A stretch of 64,000 nucleotides of DNA from Paraburkholderia graminis C4D1M (GCF_000172415.1 NZ_ABLD01000019.1:62001-126000), one strand, 5' to 3'. Shown: positions 9,299-18,799, counted from the stretch's first letter. The notes: a model not told the origin generated them from the sequence alone. Numbers and translations are program-made.

Positions 9299-11101
9299 TC
9301 AGAAATCGGCGGAGCCCAGCGTCATTAGGGTGCGGGCGCCCTGCATCACGCTGTCGAAGCGCCAGTCGGACTCGGGAAGCAGACGCTGGAAATAAAACGT
9401 TGCTGCACCGATCTTGCCGTTATGGAAGGACGCGAGATGAGGTTCCCGCTCGCGGGCCGCCGAGGACGCTTCGGCCATGCGCAGCCAGACGGCGCCCATG
9501 GCGACGAGTCCGAACAGCCGCAGGTAGTCCGTGGCAGCGCCGGCTTGATCCAGTTCGTTTCCGTTGCTCCACGCACGCAATGCGTCAGTCGCATCGCGCA
9601 GATGCTGAACGGCGCGACGCTGGGCAGACACCAGGTGCGAAAGTGGCTCGATGTTGGACGCGCTCGCGATAACCTGATCGGTCGAAGCTAACCACGCGTC
9701 GAGCACGCGACCGTCTTCCAGACCGATCTTCCGAGTGACGAGGTCAAGTGCCTGAATGCCGTTCGTGCCTTCGTAGAGCGGCACGATGCGCGCGTCGCGA
9801 AACAGATGCTCCATGCCGGTCTCGTGCACGTAGCCATAACCGCCATGAATCTGCACACCGAGATCGGTGATTTGCACCGCGCAATCGCTAATAAAGCTCT
9901 TCAGAACAGGTGTCAGAAGCGCGAGCCGGCTTTCCGCGGCTTCGCCTTCGGTTGAATCCGGTTGTGACGCGCGCACGTCGAGAAGCATTGCAGACTCGAC
10001 ATAGAGTGCGCGAATCCCCTCGACCAGTACCTTCATCGTGAGCAGTGCGCGGCGTACGTCGGGATGATCGATGATCGCATCCGGCGTGGCGCGCTGTTCG
10101 CCGCAGTGCCCTGGCGCTTTGCCCTGCCGTCGCTCTTTCGCGTAGGCGAGCGCGTTCTGATAGCTGATCTCCGACACGCCGACGCTTTGCACGGCCACCC
10201 CGATTCGCGAGGAGTTCATCATCGTGAACATCGCTCGCAACCCGCCGTTGGGTTGACCTATCATCCAGCCGCGCGCGCCTTCGAAATTCAGCACGGCAGT
10301 AGCAGACGCGCGAATGCCCATCTTGTGCTCAATCGCTCCGGTCGACACGAGATTGTCCGAATCAGGCGCGACCTCCCCCGTCGCGGAGTCGGGGATCAGC
10401 TTCGGCACGACGAAAAGGCTGATGCCGCGCGTGCCGGGCGGTGCATCGGGCAGGCGCGCCAGCACAAGATGAACGATGTTCTCTGTGAGATCGTGATCGC
10501 CGCCGGAGATGAAAATCTTCGTACCGGTGATACGGTAGCTGCCTTGCTCGTCAGGTTCCGCCCGTGTACGCAGACGTGACAGATCCGAGCCGCTATCGGG
10601 CTCGGTCAGACACATGGTGCCGGTCCACGATCCGTCGACGAGCTTCGGCAGGTAAGTGGCCTTCAGTTCATCTGTGCCGTGCGCGAGAATGGCACGGTAC
10701 GCGCCCTGCGATAGACCCGCATACATGCCGAACGCCATGGAGCCCGAGGCGATGAACTCCCGCACCATGAGGGCGACGGAAGGCGGGAGGCCCTGACCGC
10801 CCCACTCGGGCGACGAGGCGAGCGAGGGCCAGCCGTTCTTGCAATAAAGATTGTAAGCGGCCTTGTAGCCGTGGGGTGTGCGTACCGAGCCATCGCTGAA
10901 ATGGCAGCTTTCCTTGTCGCCGGGCAGGTTGATGGGAACGAGCACCTCGCGCGCAAACGTCGCCGCGCCGTCGAGAATGGCCATGACGACATCGAGTGTG
11001 GCGTCCTCGAAACCGGGGAGCTTGGCCGTCTTCTCGTCAAACCGGAAAACGTCTTCGAGTAGAAATCGAAGTTCTCGTATGGGGGCGTCGAAACCTGGCA
11101 T
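9299..11101 (-). CDS. Acyl-CoA dehydrogenase, DmdC-like long form
   Basis: A 600-residue flavoprotein dehydrogenase of the longer acyl-CoA dehydrogenase group that includes 3-methylmercaptopropionyl-CoA dehydrogenase (DmdC). It introduces an alpha-beta double bond into an acyl-CoA. The flavin and substrate loop MCLTEPDSGSDLSRLRT is present, as are GTKIFISGG, HGGYGYVHETGMEHLFRDAR and YEGTNGIQALDL (catalytic glutamate in YEGT). Extra N- and C-terminal parts explain the length. It is first in a minus-strand operon and divergent from the iron alcohol dehydrogenase, sharing an operator-rich intergenic region. The substrate is not known. Confidence 0.9.
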   Translation of the reverse strand: MPGFDAPIRELRFLLEDVFRFDEKTAKLPGFEDATLDVVMAILDGAATFAREVLVPINLPGDKESCHFSDGSVRTPHGYKAAYNLYCKNGWPSLASSPEWGGQGLPPSVALMVREFIASGSMAFGMYAGLSQGAYRAILAHGTDELKATYLPKLVDGSWTGTMCLTEPDSGSDLSRLRTRAEPDEQGSYRITGTKIFISGGDHDLTENIVHLVLARLPDAPPGTRGISLFVVPKLIPDSATGEVAPDSDNLVSTGAIEHKMGIRASATAVLNFEGARGWMIGQPNGGLRAMFTMMNSSRIGVAVQSVGVSEISYQNALAYAKERRQGKAPGHCGEQRATPDAIIDHPDVRRALLTMKVLVEGIRALYVESAMLLDVRASQPDSTEGEAAESRLALLTPVLKSFISDCAVQITDLGVQIHGGYGYVHETGMEHLFRDARIVPLYEGTNGIQALDLVTRKIGLEDGRVLDAWLASTDQVIASASNIEPLSHLVSAQRRAVQHLRDATDALRAWSNGNELDQAGAATDYLRLFGLVAMGAVWLRMAEASSAAREREPHLASFHNGKIGAATFYFQRLLPESDWRFDSVMQGARTLMTLGSADF

Positions 11102-11179
11102 GGTTGTCTCAAGAAACGTTGATTTGTAGTTCAGCCTGACGCCTGTGCCCGGCGGTTTTCAGGTCCAAAATTATTAAAC

Positions 11180-11220
11180 TTGACAGTGTTATGTTATCTC
11201 CGGATACTTGACAGTGCAAG
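11180..11220. promoter_or_regulatory. Divergent promoter region with two TTGACAGTG repeats
   Basis: On the plus strand TTGACA (11180-11185), 17 bp and GATACT (11203-11208) form a promoter for the iron alcohol dehydrogenase. A second TTGACAGTG starts at 11208. On the minus strand TTGCAC, 17 bp and TAACAT face the acyl-CoA dehydrogenase operon. The repeated TTGACAGTG resembles the TGAC/GTCA element at 82-92 and 28197-28207, so the three catabolic units may share a regulator. Sequence elements are seen; function is inferred. Confidence 0.45.
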
Positions 11221-11308
11221 AGGAGATTTACATGGAAATGCGGCTGTCGCGTCGAATCCGGCGAACAGGGCGGCTGATTCCGATCACGGACAACTTAGGA
11301 GGAACGTC

Positions 11309-12481
11309 ATGCGAACGAAGGGCACACATCTTTTCCCGACAATGGAACGCGTCACGTTCGGCCGGCCAGCGGCCGCAACGCTAATGGCGGAAGTCGAACG
11401 GGTGGACGCGAAGCGGGTGTTTTTGATCGTCAGCCGGACACTGAATACGACCACTCCCGAGATCGCCAAAATCGTGTCAGCGCTGGGCGAACGCTGCGCG
11501 GGTGTCTTCGACGGCGTCGCGCAGCACACCACAAGGCAGGGCGCGGTCGAGACTACGCGCGCCGCGCTCGACGCAAGAGCAGACCTGATAGTCGCTATCG
11601 GCGGCGGCTCTGTAGTTGACATTGCCAAGATTACGACCCTTTGCCTCGAGCACCAGATTCTCGATGAAGATGGGTTGGACGGTTTCGAGGTGCAACTCGA
11701 CGAGCACGGCCGTCGCAAGATCAGCAATTACAAGGGGCCGACGGTACGCATGATTGCGATTCCGACGACTCTTTCCGGTGGCGAGTACAACGCCGGTTGC
11801 CTCGTCACGGATGCGCGCAGAAAGCTGAAGCAGACGTTCTATCACCCGAAGATGATGCCGATCGCGATCATTCTCGATCCGCAACTTCTGCCCTATGCGC
11901 CCGAGTCGCTGCTGCTGGGTTCTGGTACGCGTGCGATGGATCACGCAATCGAAGCGCTTTGTTCGCCGCAGGGCAATCCGCTCGTCGATGCTGCGGTGTT
12001 GCGCGGCATCGAACTAATGCGCGAATGGCTGCCGCTCGCGCGCAACGACCGCAATGATCTTGAAGCGGCTAACCAGTGTCAGGTGGCCTCGTGGCTCTGT
12101 TCTTTCGGACTGCAGGCTCGCGTGCCCATGGGCGCAAGTCACGCGATCGGGCACGTGCTTGGAGGCACCTGCGGTGTGCCGCACTTTCTATGCACGCCGG
12201 TGATGATGCCCGGCATTCTTGAATATAACCTTCCTTTTACGGCTGACGCTCAGGCGTCGCTGGCAAAGGCGCTCGGCCAGCCCGGCGCGTCCGCCTCAGT
12301 TGCGTTCAAAACGTTTTGCCAGTCGCTAGGCCTGCCGACTAGTCTGCGCGAAGTGAATGTCGGCCCCGATCAGTTCGAGCTCGTCGCAGAGAACACGATG
12401 ACCGAGTTCTTTATCTTCAGCAATCCGCGCCCGGTGAATCAGCCGGCAGGCGTGCTCGAGATTTTGAACCTGGCAGCCTGA
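11309..12481 (+). CDS. Iron-containing alcohol dehydrogenase / maleylacetate reductase-like
   Basis: A 390-residue group III dehydrogenase. The NAD(P) motif is AIGGGSVVDIAK, followed by IPTTLSGGEYNAG. Metal-ligand histidines are expected in AMDHAIEAL, GASHAIGHVLGG and VPHFL. The IPTTLSGGE and HVLGG patterns point to the maleylacetate reductase side of the family (aromatic ring-cleavage end product), but aldehyde or alcohol oxidation is also possible. The start at 11309 has a strong AGGAGGA site; the frame is open 43 codons further up but that part overlaps the promoter. It diverges from the acyl-CoA dehydrogenase operon. Confidence 0.85.
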   Translation: MRTKGTHLFPTMERVTFGRPAAATLMAEVERVDAKRVFLIVSRTLNTTTPEIAKIVSALGERCAGVFDGVAQHTTRQGAVETTRAALDARADLIVAIGGGSVVDIAKITTLCLEHQILDEDGLDGFEVQLDEHGRRKISNYKGPTVRMIAIPTTLSGGEYNAGCLVTDARRKLKQTFYHPKMMPIAIILDPQLLPYAPESLLLGSGTRAMDHAIEALCSPQGNPLVDAAVLRGIELMREWLPLARNDRNDLEAANQCQVASWLCSFGLQARVPMGASHAIGHVLGGTCGVPHFLCTPVMMPGILEYNLPFTADAQASLAKALGQPGASASVAFKTFCQSLGLPTSLREVNVGPDQFELVAENTMTEFFIFSNPRPVNQPAGVLEILNLAA

Positions 12482-12489
12482 TCGTTCGG

Positions 12490-12518
12490 CTCCTCTGTTC
12501 TGTCGGGACACAGAGGAG
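12490..12518 (+). promoter_or_regulatory. Hairpin masking the first of two ribosome binding sites
   Basis: CTCCTCTGT (12490-12498) pairs perfectly with ACAGAGGAG (12510-12518). The right arm contains the AGAGGAG ribosome site for an ATG at 12524. A second AGAGGAG lies at 12531-12538 in front of the in-frame ATG at 12545. The hairpin follows the iron alcohol dehydrogenase stop by 9 bp, so it may limit read-through translation or act as a weak terminator. Confidence 0.4.
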
Positions 12519-12544
12519 TAGAGATGGCTCAAGAGGAGTTTGAT

Positions 12545-13522
12545 ATGTCGGATCAGAAACCGATTCTGGTAACGGGGGCTGCCGGGCGCGTAGGCGCGGT
12601 TGGCCGCACCGTCACTGAGTTGCTGCTGGAAAAGGGTAAAAAAGTTCGGGCGATGGTGCGCAAGGAGGATGATCGTTCGTTGGCACTGCGGGAAATGGGC
12701 GCTGAAGTGGTGACGGGCGATTTGCTCGATCTGGATGCAATGCATCGCGTGGTCGAGGGCTGCGAGGTCATGTACTTCGGCATGTCAGTCTCCGACCTGT
12801 ATCTGGCCGCGACGATCAATGCCGCTTGTGTTGCAAAACATCACGGCGTTAAAGCGTTCGTGAACATGTCGCAGATGACGCTGTCGCAAATGAGCATCAC
12901 GGAGACAACCGACAGTCCCCAGCACAAGTTGCACTGGCTCGCCGAACAGGCGCTTGATTGGTCAGGACTGCCTGTTATACATCTACGGCCAACGGTTTTT
13001 CTCGAAGGCTTTTTCATGATGTTCTCGTCGCAATCGGTCAAGCAGTTCGATCAAATCCGGTTGCCATTCGGCCGGGGTAAGACCTCACCTGTCGCCGCAG
13101 AAGACGTCGCGCGTGTGGTCGTTGAACTCTTGGTAAATCCTCAACCGCATATCGGCAAGACGTATCACCTGACGGGGCCGCACTCGGACAATATGGACTT
13201 TTACGCCGGAGAATACTCGAAGGCGTTGGAACGTCCGATCACCTATCAGGACATAGCGGTGGGACCGTGGCGCGAGAAACTGCTCGAACGGGGTCTGCCG
13301 CTGCATCTCGTCAATCACCTCACGACCATGGCTGATCTGCATCGTGCGGGGCGTTACGACCGAATGTCCAGCGACGTGTTTGATCTGACAGGGCAGGCAC
13401 CTGTTAGCGTGCAGGATTTTGTGAGAAAAAACGCAACGGCGTTCACGGCGTCAAAGCCATCCCCCAACGAAACGCCGCATGCGCAAACCAGCGACACCGA
13501 CCAGCATAAAAACGATCGCTAA
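12545..13522 (+). CDS. NmrA-like NAD(P)-binding protein
   Basis: A 325-residue atypical SDR of the NmrA/NAD(P)H-azoreductase-like group. The nucleotide-binding motif is VTGAAGRVGAVGR near the start, followed by EVVTGDLLD and VSDLYLAATINA; there is no clear YxxxK, as in NmrA. Such proteins sense or use NAD(P) and may reduce quinones or act as redox sensors. Two starts are credible: 12524 (seven residues longer) and 12545. The second is preferred because its AGAGGAG is not buried in a hairpin and it gives MSDQKPILVTG. It is 63 bp after the iron alcohol dehydrogenase, so possibly co-transcribed. Confidence 0.8.
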   Translation: MSDQKPILVTGAAGRVGAVGRTVTELLLEKGKKVRAMVRKEDDRSLALREMGAEVVTGDLLDLDAMHRVVEGCEVMYFGMSVSDLYLAATINAACVAKHHGVKAFVNMSQMTLSQMSITETTDSPQHKLHWLAEQALDWSGLPVIHLRPTVFLEGFFMMFSSQSVKQFDQIRLPFGRGKTSPVAAEDVARVVVELLVNPQPHIGKTYHLTGPHSDNMDFYAGEYSKALERPITYQDIAVGPWREKLLERGLPLHLVNHLTTMADLHRAGRYDRMSSDVFDLTGQAPVSVQDFVRKNATAFTASKPSPNETPHAQTSDTDQHKNDR

Positions 13523-13621
13523 GAAGCGGGCAGGGTCGCGGATTCGTGCGTTAGCAGGTCACGCGGCCCATGCGTCGTCAATCGAAAGATGACGTATTCT
13601 CATCACGGAGTCCATCGACAT

Positions 13622-14764
13622 ATGAAAATCGGGATACCGATTGAGACGCGCGCGCACGAAACCCGCGTCTCCGCGACGCCTGAGACGACAAGAAAACTCG
13701 TCGAGCAGGGCCATCATGTTCTCGTGCAGAGCGGTGCCGGAATTAATGCGAGCTTTGTGAACGACGCATATGTCGCAGCCGGCGCTGAACTCGTCGACGC
13801 CGCCACCGCTTTCGGCGCCGACCTCGTCCTCAAGGTCCAGTCTCCCACCGAAACCGAACTGCCGCTCCTCAAGCGCGGTGCGGTGCTCGTCGGCATGCTC
13901 GATCCGTTCAATGCAGAGAATGCGTTAAAACTGGCTGCCGCCGGCGTTACCGCTTTCGCGCTCGAAGCCGCGCCCAGAACGACCCGCGCGCAAAGCCTCG
14001 ACGTGCTGTCGTCGCAGGCCAACATCGCCGGATACAAGGCAGTGCTGCTCGCGGCGACGCTGTACCCGCGCTTCATGCCGATGCTGATGACCGCGGCCGG
14101 CACCGTGAAAGCCGCGCGCGTGCTGATTCTCGGCGCGGGCGTGGCGGGCTTGCAGGCAATCGCGACGGCCAAGCGCCTCGGTGCCGTGATCGAAGCGTCC
14201 GACGTCCGTCCGACCGTGAAAGAGCAGATCGAATCGCTTGGCGCGAAGTTTCTCGACGTGCCCTACGAAACCGATGAAGAGCGCGAAGCCGCGCAAGGCG
14301 TCGGCGGCTATGCGCGGCCCATGCCGCCCTCGTGGCTGCAGCGGCAGTCGGCGCTCGTCCACGAGCGCGCGAAGCAGGCCGACGTGGTGATCTCGACCGC
14401 CTTGATTCCCGGCCGCGCGGCGCCGACGCTGATCTCAGTCGAAACCGTGCAGGCGATGAAACCCGGCTCCGTGCTGGTCGACCTTGCCGTGGGCCGCGGC
14501 GCGGACTATGAAGGGCAGCGCGGCGGCAACTGTCCGCTGACCGAAGCTGACAAGGTGGTCGTCAAGCATGGCGTGACGATTGTCGGCTACACGAATTTGG
14601 CATCGATGGTGCCCGCCGACGCTTCGTCGCTCTATGCGCGCAATCTGCTCGACTTCCTCAAGCTGATCGTGACGAAGGAAGGCGCGCTGAATATCGACCT
14701 CGCCGACGACATCGTCGCCGCCACGCTGCTTGCCCGCGACGGCGAAGTCGCGCGCAAGGCATAA
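13622..14764 (+). CDS. pntAA: NAD(P) transhydrogenase subunit alpha part 1
   Basis: A 380-residue cytoplasmic NAD(H)-binding domain I of the proton-translocating transhydrogenase, which uses the proton gradient to make NADPH from NADH. Seen are the opening MKIGIPIET, GAGVAGLQAIATAKRLGA (NAD fold) and YTNLASMVPADAS. An in-frame ATG 33 bp upstream would add residues not usual in the family. It is first of pntAA-pntAB-pntB, with the alpha subunit split in two genes as in many alpha- and betaproteobacteria. The operon looks like housekeeping DNA between catabolic islands. Confidence 0.95.
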   Translation: MKIGIPIETRAHETRVSATPETTRKLVEQGHHVLVQSGAGINASFVNDAYVAAGAELVDAATAFGADLVLKVQSPTETELPLLKRGAVLVGMLDPFNAENALKLAAAGVTAFALEAAPRTTRAQSLDVLSSQANIAGYKAVLLAATLYPRFMPMLMTAAGTVKAARVLILGAGVAGLQAIATAKRLGAVIEASDVRPTVKEQIESLGAKFLDVPYETDEEREAAQGVGGYARPMPPSWLQRQSALVHERAKQADVVISTALIPGRAAPTLISVETVQAMKPGSVLVDLAVGRGADYEGQRGGNCPLTEADKVVVKHGVTIVGYTNLASMVPADASSLYARNLLDFLKLIVTKEGALNIDLADDIVAATLLARDGEVARKA

Positions 14765-14790
14765 AACGAATCCACCGAGGAGAAACGGCG

Positions 14791-15120
14791 ATGGAAGTGC
14801 TCAACCACACCGTCATCAACCTGATCATTTTCGTGCTGGCGATTTACGTCGGCTACCACGTGGTCTGGAACGTCACGCCGGCTCTGCACACGCCGCTCAT
14901 GGCCGTGACGAATGCCATTTCGGCGATCGTGATTGTCGGCGCGATGCTGGCAACCGGCCTCACGCTCGGCACGCCGGGCAAGTTCTTTGGCACGCTCGCC
15001 GTCGCGCTCGCGGCGGTCAATGTGTTCGGCGGCTTCCTCGTCACGCGGCGAATGCTGGAGATGTTCCGCAAGAAAGAGCCGAAGAAGCTGATCGCCGACA
15101 AGAGCAAGGAGAACGCGTAA
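14791..15120 (+). CDS. pntAB: NAD(P) transhydrogenase subunit alpha part 2
   Basis: A 109-residue membrane protein forming part of domain II, the proton channel. Three hydrophobic segments are visible (about residues 8-26, 36-58 and 60-80), followed by a basic tail ending RKKEPKKLIADKSKENA. A strong GAGGAGA site precedes the ATG. Its stop codon overlaps the pntB start (TAATG), so the two are translationally coupled. Confidence 0.95.
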   Translation: MEVLNHTVINLIIFVLAIYVGYHVVWNVTPALHTPLMAVTNAISAIVIVGAMLATGLTLGTPGKFFGTLAVALAAVNVFGGFLVTRRMLEMFRKKEPKKLIADKSKENA

Positions 15121-16574
15121 TGAGCCTGAACGTCGTCACGCTGCTTTATCTGATCGCGTCCGTCTGCTTCATTCAGGCGCTCAAGGGGTTGTCGAATCCG
15201 AAGACCGCGCGCATCGGCAATGCGTTCGGCATGGTCGGGATGGCAATCGCGATTCTCACGACCATTGCCTTGATCGCCAAGCAGGCCACCGCGCTCGGAT
15301 CGAATCTTGGCTTGGGCCTTGGGCTGCTGCTGGTCGCTTTGATCATCGGCGGCGCTATCGGCGCGTTTGTCGCCGCGCGCGTCGAGATGACCAAGATGCC
15401 GGAACTCGTCGCGGCCATGCACTCGCTGATCGGTCTCGCGGCGGTCTGCATTGCGTACGCGGTCGTGTCGGAGCCGGCTGCGTTCGGTCTCGTCGATCCC
15501 GAGTATCCGGTGCCGGGGTTTCTGCCTTACGGCAATCGCGTCGAGCTGTTTATCGGCACGTTCGTCGGCGCGATTACTTTCAGCGGTTCGGTGATCGCGT
15601 TCGGCAAGCTCTCGGGCAAATACAAGTTTCGCCTCTTTCAAGGCGCGCCGGTGGTATATGCAGGCCAGCACCTGATCAACCTGATGCTCGCCATCGCGAT
15701 GCTCGGCTGCGGCATCATCTTCTTTTTTACGCAGTCGTGGCTGCCGTTCATCGTCATGACGGCGATTGCGTTCGTGCTCGGCGTGCTGATCATCATTCCG
15801 ATCGGCGGCGCGGATATGCCGGTCGTCGTGTCCATGCTCAACTCGTACTCGGGCTGGGCGGCGGCGGGGATCGGCTTCTCGCTCAACAATCCGATGCTGA
15901 TCATCGCGGGCTCGCTGGTTGGGTCCTCGGGTGCGATTCTGTCGTACATCATGTGCCGCGCGATGAACCGCTCGTTCTTCAACGTCATTCTGGGCGGCTT
16001 CGGCAATGAGGCGGGCGCGGCGGCAGCGGGCGGCTCGGCCGAGCAGCGTCCGGTGAAATCCGGTTCCGCCGACGATGCGTCGTTCATGCTCGGCAACGCC
16101 GAAACGGTCGTAATCGTGCCGGGCTACGGCCTTGCGGTGGCGCGCGCGCAGCATGCGTTGAAGGAGCTGACCGACAAGCTCGTCGAGAAGGGCATTGAGG
16201 TCAAGTACGCGATTCACCCGGTGGCGGGACGGATGCCTGGCCATATGAACGTGCTGCTCGCCGAAGCCGAAGTGCCGTACGACATGGTGTTCGAGATGGA
16301 CGACATCAACGGCGAGTTCGGCCAGGTCGATGTGGTGCTCGTGCTCGGCGCGAACGACGTGGTGAACCCGGCCGCGAAGAACGATCCCAAGTCGCCGATT
16401 GCGGGCATGCCGATCATCGAGGCTTACAAGGCGCGCACGGTGATCGTGAACAAGCGCTCGATGGCCGCGGGTTACGCCGGCCTCGACAACGATCTCTTCT
16501 ACATGGACAAGACGATGATGGTGTTCGGCGACGCCAAGAAGGTGATCGAAGATATGGTGAAGGCGGTCGACTGA
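15120..16574 (+). CDS. pntB: NAD(P) transhydrogenase subunit beta
   Basis: A 484-residue beta subunit. The N-terminal two thirds is a bundle of hydrophobic helices (domain II) and the last 180 residues form the NADP(H)-binding domain III, with IVPGYGLAVARAQHALKEL, GRMPGHMNVLLAEA and NDVVNPAAKNDP. The start overlaps the pntAB stop by one base (TAATG). Length and motifs are normal, so the operon is complete. Confidence 0.96.
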   Translation: MSLNVVTLLYLIASVCFIQALKGLSNPKTARIGNAFGMVGMAIAILTTIALIAKQATALGSNLGLGLGLLLVALIIGGAIGAFVAARVEMTKMPELVAAMHSLIGLAAVCIAYAVVSEPAAFGLVDPEYPVPGFLPYGNRVELFIGTFVGAITFSGSVIAFGKLSGKYKFRLFQGAPVVYAGQHLINLMLAIAMLGCGIIFFFTQSWLPFIVMTAIAFVLGVLIIIPIGGADMPVVVSMLNSYSGWAAAGIGFSLNNPMLIIAGSLVGSSGAILSYIMCRAMNRSFFNVILGGFGNEAGAAAAGGSAEQRPVKSGSADDASFMLGNAETVVIVPGYGLAVARAQHALKELTDKLVEKGIEVKYAIHPVAGRMPGHMNVLLAEAEVPYDMVFEMDDINGEFGQVDVVLVLGANDVVNPAAKNDPKSPIAGMPIIEAYKARTVIVNKRSMAAGYAGLDNDLFYMDKTMMVFGDAKKVIEDMVKAVD

Positions 16575-17298
16575 GCTGTGATCAGTTCCGATAGATGGCT
16601 TGTTGAATCCGCCGCGACAAAAGCCGCGCAATGTCGTTTGCCTTGTTTCCGTGATTAGGTACCCGGTTCCGATCTTGTCATCAGTGCGACGCCGATCTCG
16701 GCCGGGACACTGAACGAATAACAGCTCGGTTCGGGCCCACGCGTCGGGCGGCGCAGGCATCGGGCGTTGGGAGCACGAGGCGATGGCTACCGTTACCAAC
16801 AGATCCGCGCGAAGTGACCGATGCGGCGTCGCTAGGTGGCCTCTGGGCGACGCAAATGGCGGAAAAATGCCACCATGAAGCGCGCCAAGGTGTCAGCTCC
16901 TAGCGGCCAAGCATCGATCTGCACCAGGACGGCCATCTCGCTTTTATTCCGGCGGGCGAGGCGACGAGCGCAGTCAGTCTCAATCTTTCAACGCCGCCAG
17001 TGTCTCTGTGGACTGATCGATCTGCTCTGCACTCACCGCTCACTATCGCTTCTCCCCGTCAGGATCCGGCTGCCTCCTTCCCGATGGGCAACGTCCACCG
17101 AAGGCCGATATAGCGGCGGGCGGCGCCGCGCTGACTGTTACTATGCGACCGGTGCAGCCCGTGTTGCACGTATACGTCGCAGCGTCTCCATTTGCGAATT
17201 CTTAGATCCACGGCTAACTTAGAGATGGACATAGCCCGAATGCTGACGGGCATGTGCATCGCAGCGATCACGGCAGTCGCTACAAGTCAATTAGGCGA
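16575..17298. other. Intergenic stretch without a recognisable gene
   Basis: Nothing convincing is coded here. Plus-strand codons from about 16914 read DLHQDGHLAFIPAGEATSAV and continue open for some 60 residues, which could be a remnant of a lost gene, but no family was recognised. The 10-bp palindrome ACGTATACGT at 17168-17177 weakly resembles the GTATATAC operators elsewhere. Both are low-grade observations. Confidence 0.3.
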
Positions 17299-18267
17299 CT
17301 ATGGGCGCATCAGGACTCGTCCAAATGCACGTCGGCTCTGTACGTACTGGTGCGCCTCCTGCGCGAACTTGAGCGGAAATGTGCGATCGATGACCACGCT
17401 GATTTCACCTCTTGCGGCGGCCTCGAGTATCTCGCTCACCCGGTAGTGCACGCGTTGATGCTCCGCATCCAGGCAACTTGGAAAGTAGACACCGTGCAGG
17501 CTTTTGTTACCTCTCCACAGCATCACAGGGTCGAGCTTTTCACTATCCCGACCCGAGACGCCTACAGTGACTGCTCGGCCACCATATGCTAACGACTGGA
17601 TGCTGCTGGCAAGAGTTTTTCCCCCGATACTGTCTACAACGAGGTCAACGCCGCGCCCGCTTGTGTAGGACATTATCTTCCCTACAAAATCGTCAACCGC
17701 GTAGTTGATGCCTATGTCCATGCCGAAGGCTTTCAGTTGATTGAGGCGCGAATCGTCGGACGCGGTCACAAACACCTTGGCGCCGGCGCGCTTGGCGAGT
17801 TGAACTGCGGCAAGTCCCAGCGCACCCGCGCCAGCGTGAATTAATACTGTGTTGGCGTTTTCAAGCCTGCCAGCGGTGAACAGGCACTCGTAGGCGGTGC
17901 CCCAAGCGACGGGGATCGCGGCGGCCATGTCGATGGAAAGACCTTCGGGAACAATCCACGTGTCGGCTGCCGGTGCCACCGCATACTGCGCGTGGGACCC
18001 CCAAGGGAGGACAGCCACAACTCGGTCCCCGACGCGCCGATCAAACACCTCGCTGCCTACCACGTCCACCGTGCCAGCGCATTGATAGCCAACGATGTGG
18101 GGAATCTTCGCAAGCGGCCGAAGTTCGCGGTTGATCAGATCGCCACCCTCGATTGCGATTGATTCCACTCTGATGATGACATCGTTTAGACCACAGACAG
18201 GGTCTGCGACATCTTCGTAACGGAATACCTCAGGCCCGCCGTTCTGGTAGTAGACAGCAGCTTTCAT
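17299..18267 (-). CDS. Zinc-type alcohol dehydrogenase superfamily, quinone-oxidoreductase-like
   Basis: A 322-residue MDR-family NADPH oxidoreductase of the quinone reductase type. Seen are MKAAVYYQNGGPEVFRYEDV, GYQCAGTVDVVG, and the cofactor fold VLIHAGAGALGLAAVQLAKR. There is no cysteine-rich structural zinc lobe. It probably reduces quinones or enones. The start at 18267 has a good AAGGAG site 7 bp upstream; a longer frame would run into the neighbouring gene. It is third in a minus-strand operon, 22 bp after the second NTF2-like gene. Confidence 0.88.
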   Translation of the reverse strand: MKAAVYYQNGGPEVFRYEDVADPVCGLNDVIIRVESIAIEGGDLINRELRPLAKIPHIVGYQCAGTVDVVGSEVFDRRVGDRVVAVLPWGSHAQYAVAPAADTWIVPEGLSIDMAAAIPVAWGTAYECLFTAGRLENANTVLIHAGAGALGLAAVQLAKRAGAKVFVTASDDSRLNQLKAFGMDIGINYAVDDFVGKIMSYTSGRGVDLVVDSIGGKTLASSIQSLAYGGRAVTVGVSGRDSEKLDPVMLWRGNKSLHGVYFPSCLDAEHQRVHYRVSEILEAAARGEISVVIDRTFPLKFAQEAHQYVQSRRAFGRVLMRP

Positions 18268-18289
18268 GCGTGCGCTCCTTGAGATATGG

Positions 18290-18787
18290 TTAGCGGGCAG
18301 GTACTGGCACAATCGAGGCTATCCGCCAGCCTTCGGGCGTCCGAACGGCTATTTCATAAACAAGAAATGGTGCGGTTCTCGCGGAGGCGTCGGAGGCGCC
18401 AAGCGTGATCTGTGTGGGGGCATAGATCTGTGCAACATCAGGCGTGAGGGGAATGACTTTGATCGCTTGTACGTCTGGCTCAAATTTCCATACGCCCTTG
18501 AACGTTTCCTTGAAATGATTAATGAGAGCAGTCTTCCCCCAAAACTGATAGGCGCGAGCTACCATAACGATGGGATCTTGGTGGCCCGGCGGGACGGAAA
18601 CCAACACCTGCTCGAATGCGGCTATGTCGTGTGCAGAAGCCGCAGCGGCCTGCCGTAGAAGCACGTCTTTGACCTGTGCCCGGTCAGCCTCGGTGAACTG
18701 TTGTGACGGCGCCGCGAATGCGGGTCCATCGGTGGCGCCACACAAGGTGGCAATAACTAGCGAAGCAACAACTTTACGCGCACCCAT
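18290..18787 (-). CDS. Exported NTF2/SnoaL-like protein, paralogue 2
   Basis: A 165-residue protein with an N-terminal signal peptide (cleavage likely after AFA, about residue 25). The rest is a cone-shaped NTF2-like domain of the SgcJ/DUF4440 kind, with the patterns HDIAAFEQV, YQFWGKTALINHFK and TPEGWRIASIVPVPAR. Members often bind small hydrophobic ligands; no catalytic function can be claimed. GAGGAAGGG precedes the ATG. It lies 12 bp after its paralogue at 18800-19312, and the two share ARAYxFWGK and GWxIAxxIPVPA, so they arose by tandem duplication. Confidence 0.75.
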   Translation of the reverse strand: MGARKVVASLVIATLCGATDGPAFAAPSQQFTEADRAQVKDVLLRQAAAASAHDIAAFEQVLVSVPPGHQDPIVMVARAYQFWGKTALINHFKETFKGVWKFEPDVQAIKVIPLTPDVAQIYAPTQITLGASDASARTAPFLVYEIAVRTPEGWRIASIVPVPAR

Positions 18788-18799
18788 AATCCCTTCCTC

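Noticed and set aside
14853..16799. A 648-codon open frame on the minus strand across pntAB and pntB
   Set aside because: It is a shadow of the transhydrogenase genes: arginine/histidine-rich, no family resemblance and no start signal, while the plus strand gives complete PntAB and PntB.
17168..17177. ACGTATACGT palindrome as an operator
   Set aside because: It lacks the central TATATA step of the other sites and no promoter or gene start lies close by; kept only as a note.
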